Source of the DNA: Gliomastix tumulicola
Lineage: Eukaryota; Ascomycota; Sordariomycetes; Hypocreales; Bionectriaceae
Direction: 5' to 3'
Length of the DNA: 64,000 nucleotides
Assembly (NCBI GenBank): GCA_001599755.1
Contig: BCHX01000003.1
Location: 5,169,782-5,233,781 of the forward strand
The translations under genes were made by a program, and so were the position numbers. The notes below the pieces were generated by a model, which saw only the letters and a list, made by a program, of their open reading frames with translations, was not told the DNA's origin and did no database searches. This document shows, one piece after another, positions 43,341 through 53,290 of this stretch; position 1 is the stretch's first letter, and each line of letters starts with the position of its first letter.

Positions 43341-44691
43341 AGCTTTTGAGCGACAAGTCTGTTCGTGGGTGGTGATTGGTGTTGCTATGGGATTTGGTAA
43401 TGAAGACACCCGACTGGTTGTACTAGAGATAGACAGATGAGGTTGGAGCAAATATTCTTTGCAGCGGAGCAGAATCAGTACAAGTCAATGAAAGATCAAG
43501 AGATGAACCGGACCTCGCAGCCTTTCTCAAATACGTATCATCCCTTGGCTTGCTCATCCAAAAGCCATACTCTCGTGAGATCCCTTTGAGCAGTCAAGTT
43601 CATCTGAAATGTAGGGTAGGTAAGTACTTACTGAGATCACACTCGAGGTTCAGGAGTCGTCCAGGCTGAGCAGTGTCAGACTGTCAGTCACCCAAAACTC
43701 CCCTCCTTTTCTCACCCCACCTTTTCACTCGCGCTAAGGCAGGCACAATCTGACGGTGGCTGCCCCCTTAAATCACACTTTGTTGGCACCACCGGCACGT
43801 CAGGTACATGTACCGTGACACTTATTCCAGGCCGCACGGGACTTGCAGCATGGGAATGTTGCTTGCCAAGTTTGAGGTCTGAGGCTGGCGTCCGGAGAAC
43901 ACCGGCGGACCTGGCTCGGTCTCGCAATGAAACGTTGGATGGCCGTTGGCCTGGGCTATTTTTGGTCGCACGTGGAAGTCCTCTCAGGGCGCGCGTATCA
44001 CTTCTGCCCATGGAGTAATGGCACTGCTGATGGATGGGTCGATTCGATAGACGACGATCGCTGCCATTGATCGCTGCTTTCATCATCGCGCTGTCTCTGC
44101 TGTTCCCCTTTCCCCGTACGTCAGGAGTGGTTGATTGTTTTAATTGATTGATTTTATCGTGCAGCCAATCTCTGCCTGCTGCTGCATTGCGCTGCAATTC
44201 TGTCGCCTGTTTCATCACATGCTGTTAATTTGCCCTTATCATCCTTTGTAATTTTGTCCCTGCGCGGGAAGGAAAAGGCCCTTCCTTGCCAGTTGAGGGG
44301 GAGACAAAAAGGGTGGGAAAACAAGAACCGCTACCAGTCTATTGCACTGCGCGACTACTTTTGTCACCCAGAATGCAGCAGAGCGAACAACACCAAAAAA
44401 GCCGCCTCTAGATCGACCCACTGCCCAGGGCACCGCCTCCATCTGCTTGCGTTGCGCCAGTGCTTGCATGCTCGTGCCTGTGCCGTCTGGTCTCATTTTT
44501 GGCCCAAGCAAGAATCTCTCATCTCTCCGACTCCCGACTCCTCGTCCTCCAAGTACAGTGTATAATCAGTACTCCCTGCCACCAGCGACAAACCTTATCC
44601 GGCACACAAGCTGGCCGCTGCAACTCTCGATTCGCTTGTCGTACCTGGCGTCCATCTTAGGGGAGCGCTTGTCACACAGGGCCATGCCGTC
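43341..44691. other. intergenic region upstream of TBC gene
   Basis: Some GTTAATT/TTGATTGATTGATTTT stretches near 44130-44155. A minimal uORF touches the TBC start. No gene seen. Confidence 0.5.
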
Positions 44692-44695
44692 ATGA
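44684..44695 (+). promoter_or_regulatory. minimal uORF overlapping the TBC start codon
   Basis: ATGCCGTCATGA: Met-Pro-Ser-stop, whose TGA overlaps the ATG of the main frame (ATGA at 44692-44695). A layout that could allow stop-restart or leaky scanning. Confidence 0.55.
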
Positions 44696-46959
44696 TTCGT
44701 TCACCACGGGAAAGCGACTCCGTCCCCAACACGCCCAGCTCCCCTCCGGGCGCGCCCGCCACCAGGAGCTCCCAATCGTCGTCATTCCAGTCCTCTCTCC
44801 GGAGCGATGACGGCAGCTTCGGCGGCGACATCAGCCACTTCGAGGACATCGGGCTCGACGACGATGCCACCATCACAAGCTCCTCCCAATTGAGCCTCCA
44901 CCGAAGCCGAGCCCCCTCGCCGTCCTCACCGCTGCCCAACGGCAACGGCAACGGCAACAACAATGGCGGGCGAACCCTAGCCGCTGGCCCTCGAGGCCCT
45001 AAGCCACAATCTTCCTTCCCGAATCTACGGACGAATCTACAATCCTCGAACCCCCGGAGCACCAGTCTCACCGTCCTGACCGACCCAGTGCGACCCCTAT
45101 CCCCGTCCAGACGAACGGCGAACCACTCCACACCGAGCCTTCTACTCTCTCACCGGCACCGAAGCCCGAGCCCTAGTGTCTCTCTGAATCCCCGGGGACC
45201 GAGTCTGCCGCAGAGACCAAGGAGGGGCAGCTGGCAGTCGAGCACAAGAGACCGAAAGTCACTGACCGAACTGGAGCACGAAATCGACGAAGACGAAGAC
45301 GACGACATCCCCGACGGCCTGATACTAGATAATGTCCCAATCTCCCCGCGCCCGCAGCGCGACCGAACTCCCAGCCGACAACCTTCCGTCTCCCCGTCCC
45401 CCGACAGACACAAAGAGCGAGTGCGAAGCGTCGGGAACGGCACACCAGCGATTGCCCAGGCACACGGCTCCCTCAAGTCTCCGACCTGGAAGCAGGATTC
45501 CGAATTTTCCGAGCGGCCTCCTCCCTCACCAGCCAAGATGCGTGCCAACTCGTGGAACGCTGGCTTTGCCGAGCTCAACGCGGAGGCCCGGGCGCTGACC
45601 GAGAAACTGGAGCTGCACGCTGATGAAGCGGAGGACCGATCCCATCGCCCCTCTGGTTCTGGACGACCCAATACCTGGAATTCTTCCCAGATGCCCGCCG
45701 ACTACGCCTACGACAGGAAGGCGCGGATCAAGTCGACACCCGAGCTGCCTCCCCTTCGGCGGACGAATGTCATGATCGACCCCCTCCCGATATCGAAGGA
45801 GAAAGAAGCTGTTCTGAGTCGCACACGACCGTCGTGGCTGCCACCCAAAGACCCGGCCGAGGAGAAGCGTCATGTACGCCAGTACCAGAAGATGATGGCC
45901 GCGAGCGCCAAGGCGGATGAGCGGCGCGAAGCCGCTCGAAGGTCCAAGACCGAGTCGCGAGATAGCATGGCGGACGACCAGATGCAGATCTGGGAACACG
46001 AGATATTCCCACACTGGGACGATGCCATACGCGAGAGAAGAACGAGGGAGCTGTGGTGGCGCGGCATTCCGCCGCGGAGCCGCGGGTTGATATGGTCGCG
46101 TGCCATTGGGAACGAGCTGGGATTGTCGGAAGCGTCCTTTACTGCAGCGCTCGCCCGGGCACATGAGATCGAACAGCGCGTGAAGGATGGGAAAGCGACA
46201 GCCGAGGATACGACGAGGGCGAAGTGGTTCGACGACATCTTTATCGACGTCGCTACGCGGACTTGGTGCGATCTTCGTATCTTCGATGAGGAGGGGCCAC
46301 TCCACCATGGCCTGGTGGAGGTCTTGATGGCCTACTCCATGTATCGGAGTGACATTGGCTACATTCCTGGTTGCAATGTGAGTTATCCCTTCCCCTTGGC
46401 TGCCGAGTCTGGGTTGACGGAATAATCCCCTACTAACGTATGGATCTGATAGACGATTGCTGCTCTGCTCATTCTCAACATGCCAAGCCCGGCCGCCACG
46501 TTCATTGCCCTCGCCAATGTGCTCAACCGATCCCTACCTCTCTCCTTCCACATGTCGGATGCCGGAGGCCAGTCCTCAGCGTACAACGTTGTGCTCCAGA
46601 CCCTACGTCTCAAGTCGCCCAAGCTCCACGACCATCTGACGACGAAAATCCCCACCCTCGAGCCCGATATGTATCTCAACCGCGTGTTCATGAGTCTGTT
46701 CACTGGACAGCTCGCCATCGACGAGGCGTCCCGGCTCTGGGACGTGTACGTGTTTGAGGGGGACGCACTGCTTGTCCGGGCGGCCATAGCATTGCTCTTG
46801 CGTGTAGAGATGGCTCTTTTGGGATGTAAGAATCCCAAGGAAGTTCAACTGGCGATCACGGCGCAGTCCAGCGGTGGCAGCAAGGCCCCCGCTGTTGCTG
46901 AGGTCGGCGTCGAGGACAAATTCATGAAGGCCGTTCGGGAAGCAGGGAAGAGGGACTGA
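44692..46959 (+). CDS. TBC-domain (Rab-GAP-like) protein without glutamine finger
   Basis: Two exons, 44692-46377 and 46453-46959 (75-nt intron, GTGAGT, CTACTAAC branch); 730 residues. Residues 1-390 are Ser/Pro/Arg-rich and disordered. The TBC domain is about 430-690: LWWRGIPPRSRGLIWSRAIGNELGL, then IFIDVATRTWCDLRIF at the arginine-finger position (one extra residue relative to IxxDxxRT), then YRSDIGYIPGCN at the glutamine-finger position, where the usual YxQGM is YIPGC. The join puts CN directly before TIAALLILNMPSP. The rest (ALANVLNRSLPL, YLNRVFMSLFTGQL, ASRLWDVYVFEGD, FLLRVEM-like) is normal TBC. Rab GTPase regulation in membrane traffic is likely, but full GAP catalysis is doubtful without the Gln. 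Confidence 0.88.
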
Positions 46960-47720
46960 ACAAGCCACCACGTTGACGATTTTACACGATGCTACTTGAG
47001 GTCACGCCCTTGATCTTCATCCTTCACACTTCTTTTTTGTCGGCCTCTCAGCGATGGCCTCGGAGCTTACTGGACACTGCTGAGCCCTCATGGTGTGGAG
47101 GGCTGGCTATTCTTCGCCTGGTGTCTCATCTCTCTCCATCATACATCGTATTATTTTCTTTTCTTTATAGATGGAAAGACAACCGATAACGTATTATAGC
47201 ATTTGGAGGATCATTCAGATACGATGATAATGGCGGTGAGAATTATTAATGGCAAAGATGTGACGCGAATACGCTCGTTGGTGCAACAAACAGAGGCGCG
47301 CGGTGTTGTGGATGAGCTTAGGTAGTGGCTTCTGTACCGAATTTCTGGCTGCAACATGCCTTCACAGCAGACTTGAATTATTGGATCAGTATGCACGGCG
47401 CGCATCACAGTAATACCTTAGGTTACTACTAGTACTAGTAGTGGCTTTGCTGCGAGGCGTGTTACCTTATTGACTGAGTCGCGTCAATTTTAGAGGTACC
47501 GAGGTACGTGGGCCGGTGACGAAAAGGGAAGTCACGTGGTCAAATTCCAAACACGAAGGGCGGGGTTTATTGACCATCACCCACGCTTCGCGTGACGTGA
47601 CAAAAACAACCACACACACGTTGACCTGGATTATTGTCGAGCACCCTCGACGACGCCTCGAAAACCCTTGTGATATCGTCGGATTGGACAAAGAGAGGGA
47701 CGCGGAGAAGAGCGAGCGAG
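46960..47720. other. spacer between TBC gene and transposase-derived gene
   Basis: Contains TACTACTAGTACTAGTAGTGG at about 47424-47442 and the leader of the next gene. No terminal inverted repeat was noticed here. Confidence 0.5.
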
Positions 47721-49280
47721 ATGCCGTCGGGCTACAAGCATGGCGACACGCCCAAGAGGGCGATGGTGCGAGGGACCATCTCCTACCTCGAATCGCAGGG
47801 CCTCCCCGTCAACAAGTCGGCCATCTTCCGCCACTTTGGGCTGTCGCGCTCGCAGGGCTACGCGTCGCTCAGCATCCCGGCGTCGAAGCGCAACGACCCG
47901 GAGTGGGAGGAGACGCGCGGGCGGCCCATGAAGATCAGCGAGGCGGAGCTGGCGGCCATGGAGGCCATCCTCTGGGACACGCGCTACGAGGACGTCAACC
48001 TCAACTGGTCGGGGCTCGCGCGGGAGGCGGGCGTCGAGACGGAGTGCAACGCGCGCACGCTACACCGGGCCATGGGCACGCTGGGGTACAGGCGCTGCCT
48101 GACGCTGCCGGGCATCGGCGTCGTCAGCGCCGGGGACGGCACCGTCGCCATCGCCGGGGGCGTGCAGAGCCGCGGCTGCGCCAGGTCCTGGGTGCACAAG
48201 AAGGCCCGCGAGCGGCGCGTCGAGTACGCCGAGAGGATGCTCGAGGCATACCCGCAGCCGCACAACTGGCGCTTCGTGCGCTTCAGCTGCGAGCTGCACT
48301 TCGGGTTCGGGCTGGACGGCAAGGTGAGGCTCATCCCCAAGACGGGCGAGAAGTTCTGCGAGAACTGCCAGCCGCATCAGCAACAGTCAGTCGCCTCCCA
48401 GCAGCAGCAACAGCAGCAGGAGCAGCAGCAGCTGCAGCTGGACGACTCGCTACAGGATCCGACGCTTGACGACACGATGGGCGGCGACACCTCCGAGGCG
48501 GCACCTGCACAGTCTTCCGCAGCCGCGGCGTCGGCAGCAGCAGCAGCAGCAGCGAGCGGCTGGCAGCGAGATGTCAAGAGAGTGCATGCCTGGGCTGCCA
48601 TCGGCTTCGGCTTCAAGAGCGAACTCGTGTTCTACGACGAATCGACGAGCCCCAATAACAACGGCGTCATGTCCATGCAGGACTACTGCGACAAGGTTCT
48701 TGACCCCGTCGTCAAGACCTGGCTCCAGCCTCAAGGCCAGGCCGGCGCTGGAGCAGTCTCCAACGGCAACGGCAGTGGCGGTGGCGGCAACAACGGAACA
48801 ACGGTCCAGATGACTACTGCGACGAACCCCGACGGCACCACGGTCCTGATCCCTGCGGCGGTCCCCGTTATGGTTGGGGGCGCCCAGTCTTTCGTCCTGG
48901 AGGAGGATGTCGAGGCTTTCGCGCACGGTGGACTGAGCAAGGTCAACATGGTGCAGGGGTGGAAGGACGCCAACGGACTTCGGTACTACTTTGGTTGCCT
49001 CGACAGCCCTGACCTGAACCCCGTCGACTCGCTCTGGCCGGCAGGGAAGCAGTGGAATGTGACGGACATTCCCGGCACGACGGCGGCCGCCATCGACGAC
49101 ACGGAAGGTGGGCAGCAGCCCAAGGCCGCGCTCAAGGACTGGGAGCCGGAGACGCTGCAGCAGGCGGCGCGCGAGGCTTGGGAGGCGGTGGACCAGGAGA
49201 GGGTGAATGTCTGGGTCGACTTTATGCCCCAGAGGCTGCGGCAGGTCGTGGCCAGCGAGGGAAGGATGGTTCCCTGGTGA
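47721..49280 (+). CDS. Tc1/mariner-type transposase-derived protein, likely domesticated
   Basis: Single-exon, 519 residues from ATG 47721 (upstream frame starts at TTG). Residues 1-70 hold a helix-turn-helix-like start (KSAIFRHFGLSRSQGYASL), then a second DNA-binding part (LNWSGLAREAGVETECNARTLHRAMGTLGY). The catalytic-like core reads VRFSCELHFGFG, where relatives have SDE, so the first Asp of the DDE/D triad is Cys190. Later come HAWAAIGFGFKSELVFY, FVLEEDVEAFAHGG and SPDLNPVDSLWP, matching the second and third blocks (third D kept as D of NPVD). Gln-rich and Ala-rich insertions near 215-280 and a Gly/Asn-rich loop are unlike mobile copies. Coding frame is intact and GC-rich, not decayed. 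A recruited regulatory DNA-binding role is inferred. Confidence 0.78.
   Translation: MPSGYKHGDTPKRAMVRGTISYLESQGLPVNKSAIFRHFGLSRSQGYASLSIPASKRNDPEWEETRGRPMKISEAELAAMEAILWDTRYEDVNLNWSGLAREAGVETECNARTLHRAMGTLGYRRCLTLPGIGVVSAGDGTVAIAGGVQSRGCARSWVHKKARERRVEYAERMLEAYPQPHNWRFVRFSCELHFGFGLDGKVRLIPKTGEKFCENCQPHQQQSVASQQQQQQQEQQQLQLDDSLQDPTLDDTMGGDTSEAAPAQSSAAAASAAAAAAASGWQRDVKRVHAWAAIGFGFKSELVFYDESTSPNNNGVMSMQDYCDKVLDPVVKTWLQPQGQAGAGAVSNGNGSGGGGNNGTTVQMTTATNPDGTTVLIPAAVPVMVGGAQSFVLEEDVEAFAHGGLSKVNMVQGWKDANGLRYYFGCLDSPDLNPVDSLWPAGKQWNVTDIPGTTAAAIDDTEGGQQPKAALKDWEPETLQQAAREAWEAVDQERVNVWVDFMPQRLRQVVASEGRMVPW
48400..48441 (+). repeat. CAG-rich run coding for glutamine
   Basis: Nearly pure CAG/CAA codons inside the transposase-derived gene. 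A GCA/GCG alanine run follows at about 48516-48554. Confidence 0.8.
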
Positions 49281-50469
49281 GAAAGGGGTTCTCAGCGCGC
49301 GACGGACGGAGCATGAACCTCGGCAACTACGGCGTCCCATCGACAAATCAGGGGCGCTGACACACTACACTGTACGACAACTCCATGCCTCCTCCAGACC
49401 TCTCTCTCTATCACCACTTCCCCCTCCTCTCGCTCTTTCTCGTCTGTTTTCTTCGATGTTTCTTCAAAACTTATGGTCGCCTATACGAACTCGCTGGTGG
49501 GGGGGTGCTTTTGATTGAGTTGCGCCTTGAGGGAAAAAGGGTGCGAGACCGGGGTTTTCTGGACTTCCCCAACCTCATTTCCCCCTTTTTTTTCTCGAAG
49601 GGACTTTAGTATATATACTGAGTATCAATGGTCGGAAGTAATGGTGGGACGGGCCCGACTGATGATAGTCGGCGGATGGACAGGGTGATGGTTTATTCTC
49701 CTTGCTGGAGAGCTTATAGGACTGAGCTGTGTGTACCCATGAGATGGTTTAACTTAACATTTGCTTCTTCAGATGATGGCCTCTTTTCTGGTGACGAACC
49801 GTGCTCGCTTGCTAGAGAAGTCTGAGCCCAAGATTGTGTTGTGGGCTGACAAGACACTGCTCCCGCTCAGACGAGTCAAAGCTTCTCGCAAATCCCAGAC
49901 CTGGTCCGACACCCTGGTCATCAAATCTCACATTGGCCACACTGACCGGACCCAATCGGCCGGGTAGGGGGGACGATCAGGACCCTGGACAAGGTCACGT
50001 CCCTTATCCGCAAGCTTCGCCACCAAATGCATGAAGAATGGGCATGTGTTGAAGCACGGGTTCTCGTCACGGCGAGTGCGGTCGGTCCCAAGTCTCACCA
50101 TTCTCTACCGAGCATACGTCTAGGTGTCGCGAAACGAGGATCGTCCTTCCTCGTATGCTGGCGGAGAGGGGATGGATTAACCTCCAGGGACTAAGCCAGA
50201 CTCTTGACCGGACCTCACCACGTTGGGGGCACGTAGTCGAATAAATCCTTGACTTATTGGAGCATACATTTTGGGTGTGTATGTACTTGGGGGCGCAATT
50301 TCGGCTACGACCCAGCCACATTGATCATTATAATTCCTTCGACCCCAGTCAAAATCCGTACTCCGGGGGGGGAGGGAGGTCTTAATCGCCAGTTCGTCCG
50401 TGGGAGAGAGGGAGGGGGGGGAGGAGAGATTTTCTGTTGTTCTTCAGTCTTGTCTCTACTAGCACCACG
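49281..50469. other. intergenic region downstream of transposase-derived gene
   Basis: Pyrimidine-rich 3' part near 49390-49450, G-rich runs at about 50365-50420 next to the following gene. No gene or inverted repeat recognised. Confidence 0.45.
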
Positions 50470-50671
50470 ATGAGCAAGCCCTACGTTGTCCGCCGGCAGA
50501 TGCCTTATCCCCAACCCACAGGCTTGGGATACACTTTCCCGCTACCCGTCCGGTCTGATATGGGCAACAGTGGCTATTTAATCCCCAACCCGCCGATACG
50601 GAGAAAACCTCCTACGCAGACACCAGAAGAGGACAGGATACTCAGGCGGAACCTACTCAATGATGCTGCTA

Positions 50672-50703
<32 letters not shown>

Positions 50704-53290
50704 AGAGGCCCTCAGCGTCAGCACTCGCCGAAAGGACCTCGGAATAAAAGACGTACTTCTGCTGTCCAGAACTCTCGAGCTAGGCGGCACGGCCAAGGAG
50801 GGAACGAGACTAAGTCTCACCAGCATCCGCAGTCGGCGAACGATGCTCCGCTGGGACAGCCAGACCGTCCTCGCAATGGGACACAAGGGAACTTCCGCTC
50901 CCATCAGCCTCAAGATTCTGCGTCAGGGAGTGCACAGAAATCCCAAGCAGGGCATAGTCGACCTAGGGATGCACATGCACAGGTTAGTGTTGCTGCCGAA
51001 GTTGCTGGTGAGGCCCCCCCCCCAGGACGTTAACAAGAATAAAATAACGAAGAATGCGAGTGGAAACACGACGATTCCAGCCTCCGAACCTCAGACGCGA
51101 GAAACAAATGGCCAGAGACCCGAGGAGCAAGCTCCCACCGACCCGACAGGGGCAGATGCTGTGGCGGCGACGACGCCGCCTGACCTATCGCAGAGCAATC
51201 CCGAGTCGCACCACCAGGAGAGAATCAGCCCGGCCGACCAAGTCAAAGTGCTCAACGAATGCGTCAAGCAGAGCCCCATACTCTTCGATCTGAAGATGGT
51301 CACTCAGAAGAGACAGGCTCTCTTCTGGGAGGCGGTACATGGTGCGCTTGGTGAGGGCCTCGGGGACCGCTATGCTGATAGCTCCCAACTTCGGAACAGC
51401 GTGACCCGCTGGGTCAAGAGACGCCGCGCTCAGCTCGGCGGCCGTGGCCAACTGGAACCACCGCGGGATCAGCGGCGTGAGCTCGTCGAGCTGCTGGATC
51501 GATGGGTCCTCATCTGGGGCAACGAGGTCTGTCTGGCTAACATGGAGCTCATCAAGTTATGTATCTGGTACCCCATCAAGGACAGCGTGGAGAAGCTGGC
51601 AAGCGAGCTGGTGCATGCCGAGGTGGGAGATCAACTGCGTCGTTTTGAGGGCGAGCTCCGCAGAGACGGGAGCCCGAATAGCAAGGCGACGACGCAGCGA
51701 ATCTCTAATGTTGCTCGGGAATGGGCCGATATGGACCCTCCTCACCTTCTGGTCAAGGGGAAAGCGCTACTACAGCTCGTCGAGACGTTCAAGCCCGACA
51801 TTGAGAAGGCCGTGGTCGACAACGTGGAAGCCCGCCTGCTCGCAAAGTCCCGTGCCTTGAGAAGCAGCCAGCGCTCCGTGTTCTCGCCGGGGTCGCTATC
51901 GGATTCAGACACAGAGTCCGGGGCAGAGTCGGAGCCGGCCTCGGGACACGCGCCCTCTTCGGCAAGCGATGGAATCACGGGTGGGGGGATCTCGGCCGAG
52001 AAGCCACTGCTGTCGGTCGAGCTGGGCATTCCCAGCCCAAGCAGGAGCCCGAGCCCGAGCCCCCGGAGATCACCCAACAAGCCTTGGTCTCGGGTGGTTA
52101 GACGAGGGGGTGGATCGTGGACGTACGTCAGGGGAATCAGGCAAGGCGACTCGAGGGGGTTTCTGAAGCCGGGGACACACGCCATGAGCCAGACTCAACC
52201 TCACTCTCCCAATCAGAAACGCGGGGCACCTGACGATGAAGTCGGGGATGTCAGGGGACCTGCCGCAAGGAAGAAACAAAGACACGGCAAGCCTAGCAGT
52301 AGTCATACGGGTCCAGTCACGTCCGGCCTCGGGATCCAAGGGGAGCAGACAAGAGGCCAGCACCAGAGTGCAACGGAACGCGAGCATTCCGGGGAAATTG
52401 GGCTATCTGCGGACTCGCCCATAGTGATCGATCCACCGTCGGACATCGAGAGCTGCAGCTCCGGGGCCATGGCCACGACTGATCCGGCGTTGGACGGGCC
52501 TGAGAAGCACAAGAAACACCGGGGCAAAGACGCGAAGGAGAGCCAAGAGCCCAGGTCACGATCAGAGGGAAAGAAGCACAAGAAGCGGAGCAAATCGAGG
52601 ATCCGGGATCTGTCCGAGGGTGAGATAGACGGAAATGCTGCTCCCGGGCGCAAGACGGAACATTTGGGGAACAAAACCCCAAGCGACGACACGGAGATGT
52701 CATCAACCTGCAAGGCCAGGAAGAAGGAAAAGAAGGAGAAGGAGAAGGCCAGACGCATGCAGCTGGACGATGATGGGCCGGCCAGCGACTTGGGTGCCAG
52801 CCATGAGCAACGAGCCAAATCGAGATGCGTGAGTCTCGTGTCGACAGCCACAAGCGAGTTCCCAAGCATCGACGAGATCCATGCACGAGTCGTCTCCCGA
52901 AACGCCAAACCCGCGGCAGGGTCCGGTGGCGACGAGCATAACAGAAGCAGGCTCTCCGTTCAGCAGTTTGTGGTTGCTGACCCGGTCTCAAGCCGGCCTC
53001 CCAGTGGCAAAAGTGATGATGATCTGCCGCGGGGGACTGGCGGCTCATCACGGACCGCCTTGATAAGGGAGGCGAGTATAGAGCTCGGAGAGACGAGGAC
53101 GAGGAGCACGAGGAGCACCAAGGCGGGTGGCAAGAGTCAGCAGCAGCGGCAGCAGCAGCAGCAGCAGGCGCAGGAGGAGGTGTCGATTCTCCAGCTCGCG
53201 GAAGAGGTGAAGCAGGTGAAGAAAGTACTATACGACTTCATGTCCTCACAGCAAGGGGAAGGACCAGCGCCTCAAGCTGCATCACGATGA
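50470..53290 (+). CDS. charged nuclear protein of unknown function with possible Myb/MADF-like region
   Basis: Two exons proposed: 50470-50982 and 51053-53290, 916 residues. The N-terminal frame (MSKPYVVRRQMPYPQ..., with a 12-Ala run near residues 65-77) must be joined to the long second frame. A GTTAGT donor at 50983 and an AAG acceptor at 51052 (70 nt, GTTAAC branch) do this; acceptors at 51025 and 51037 also keep frame. The intron contains a C10 tract. Residues about 228-330 look ordered: QVKVLNECVKQSPILFDLK, LFWEAVHGALGEGLG, LRNSVTRWVKRRRAQ, with regular Trp and Leu spacing like Myb/MADF helices. The rest is basic, Ser-rich and disordered with KKHKKRSKS-like nuclear signals, and a Gln run plus a Leu/Val coiled end (ILQLAEEVKQVKKVLYDFM). 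No family recognised. Confidence 0.68.
50663..50703 (+). repeat. GCT run coding for polyalanine
   Basis: About twelve GCT codons in a row. The same DNA gives poly-Leu in another frame, which produces a false hydrophobic ORF start at 50660. Confidence 0.8.
53140..53167 (+). repeat. CAG/CGG run coding for glutamine
   Basis: CAGCAGCGGCAGCAGCAGCAG-type repeat just before the C-terminal coiled segment of the 50.5-kb gene. Confidence 0.7.

Noticed and set aside
47400..49700. Active transposon at 47.7 kb
   Set aside because: No inverted repeats or TA duplication noticed and first catalytic Asp is missing, so called as derived protein instead.
50660..51052. Poly-Leu start of a long ORF as a signal peptide
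   Set aside because: It is the GCT repeat read in another frame; in the gene's frame it codes polyalanine.
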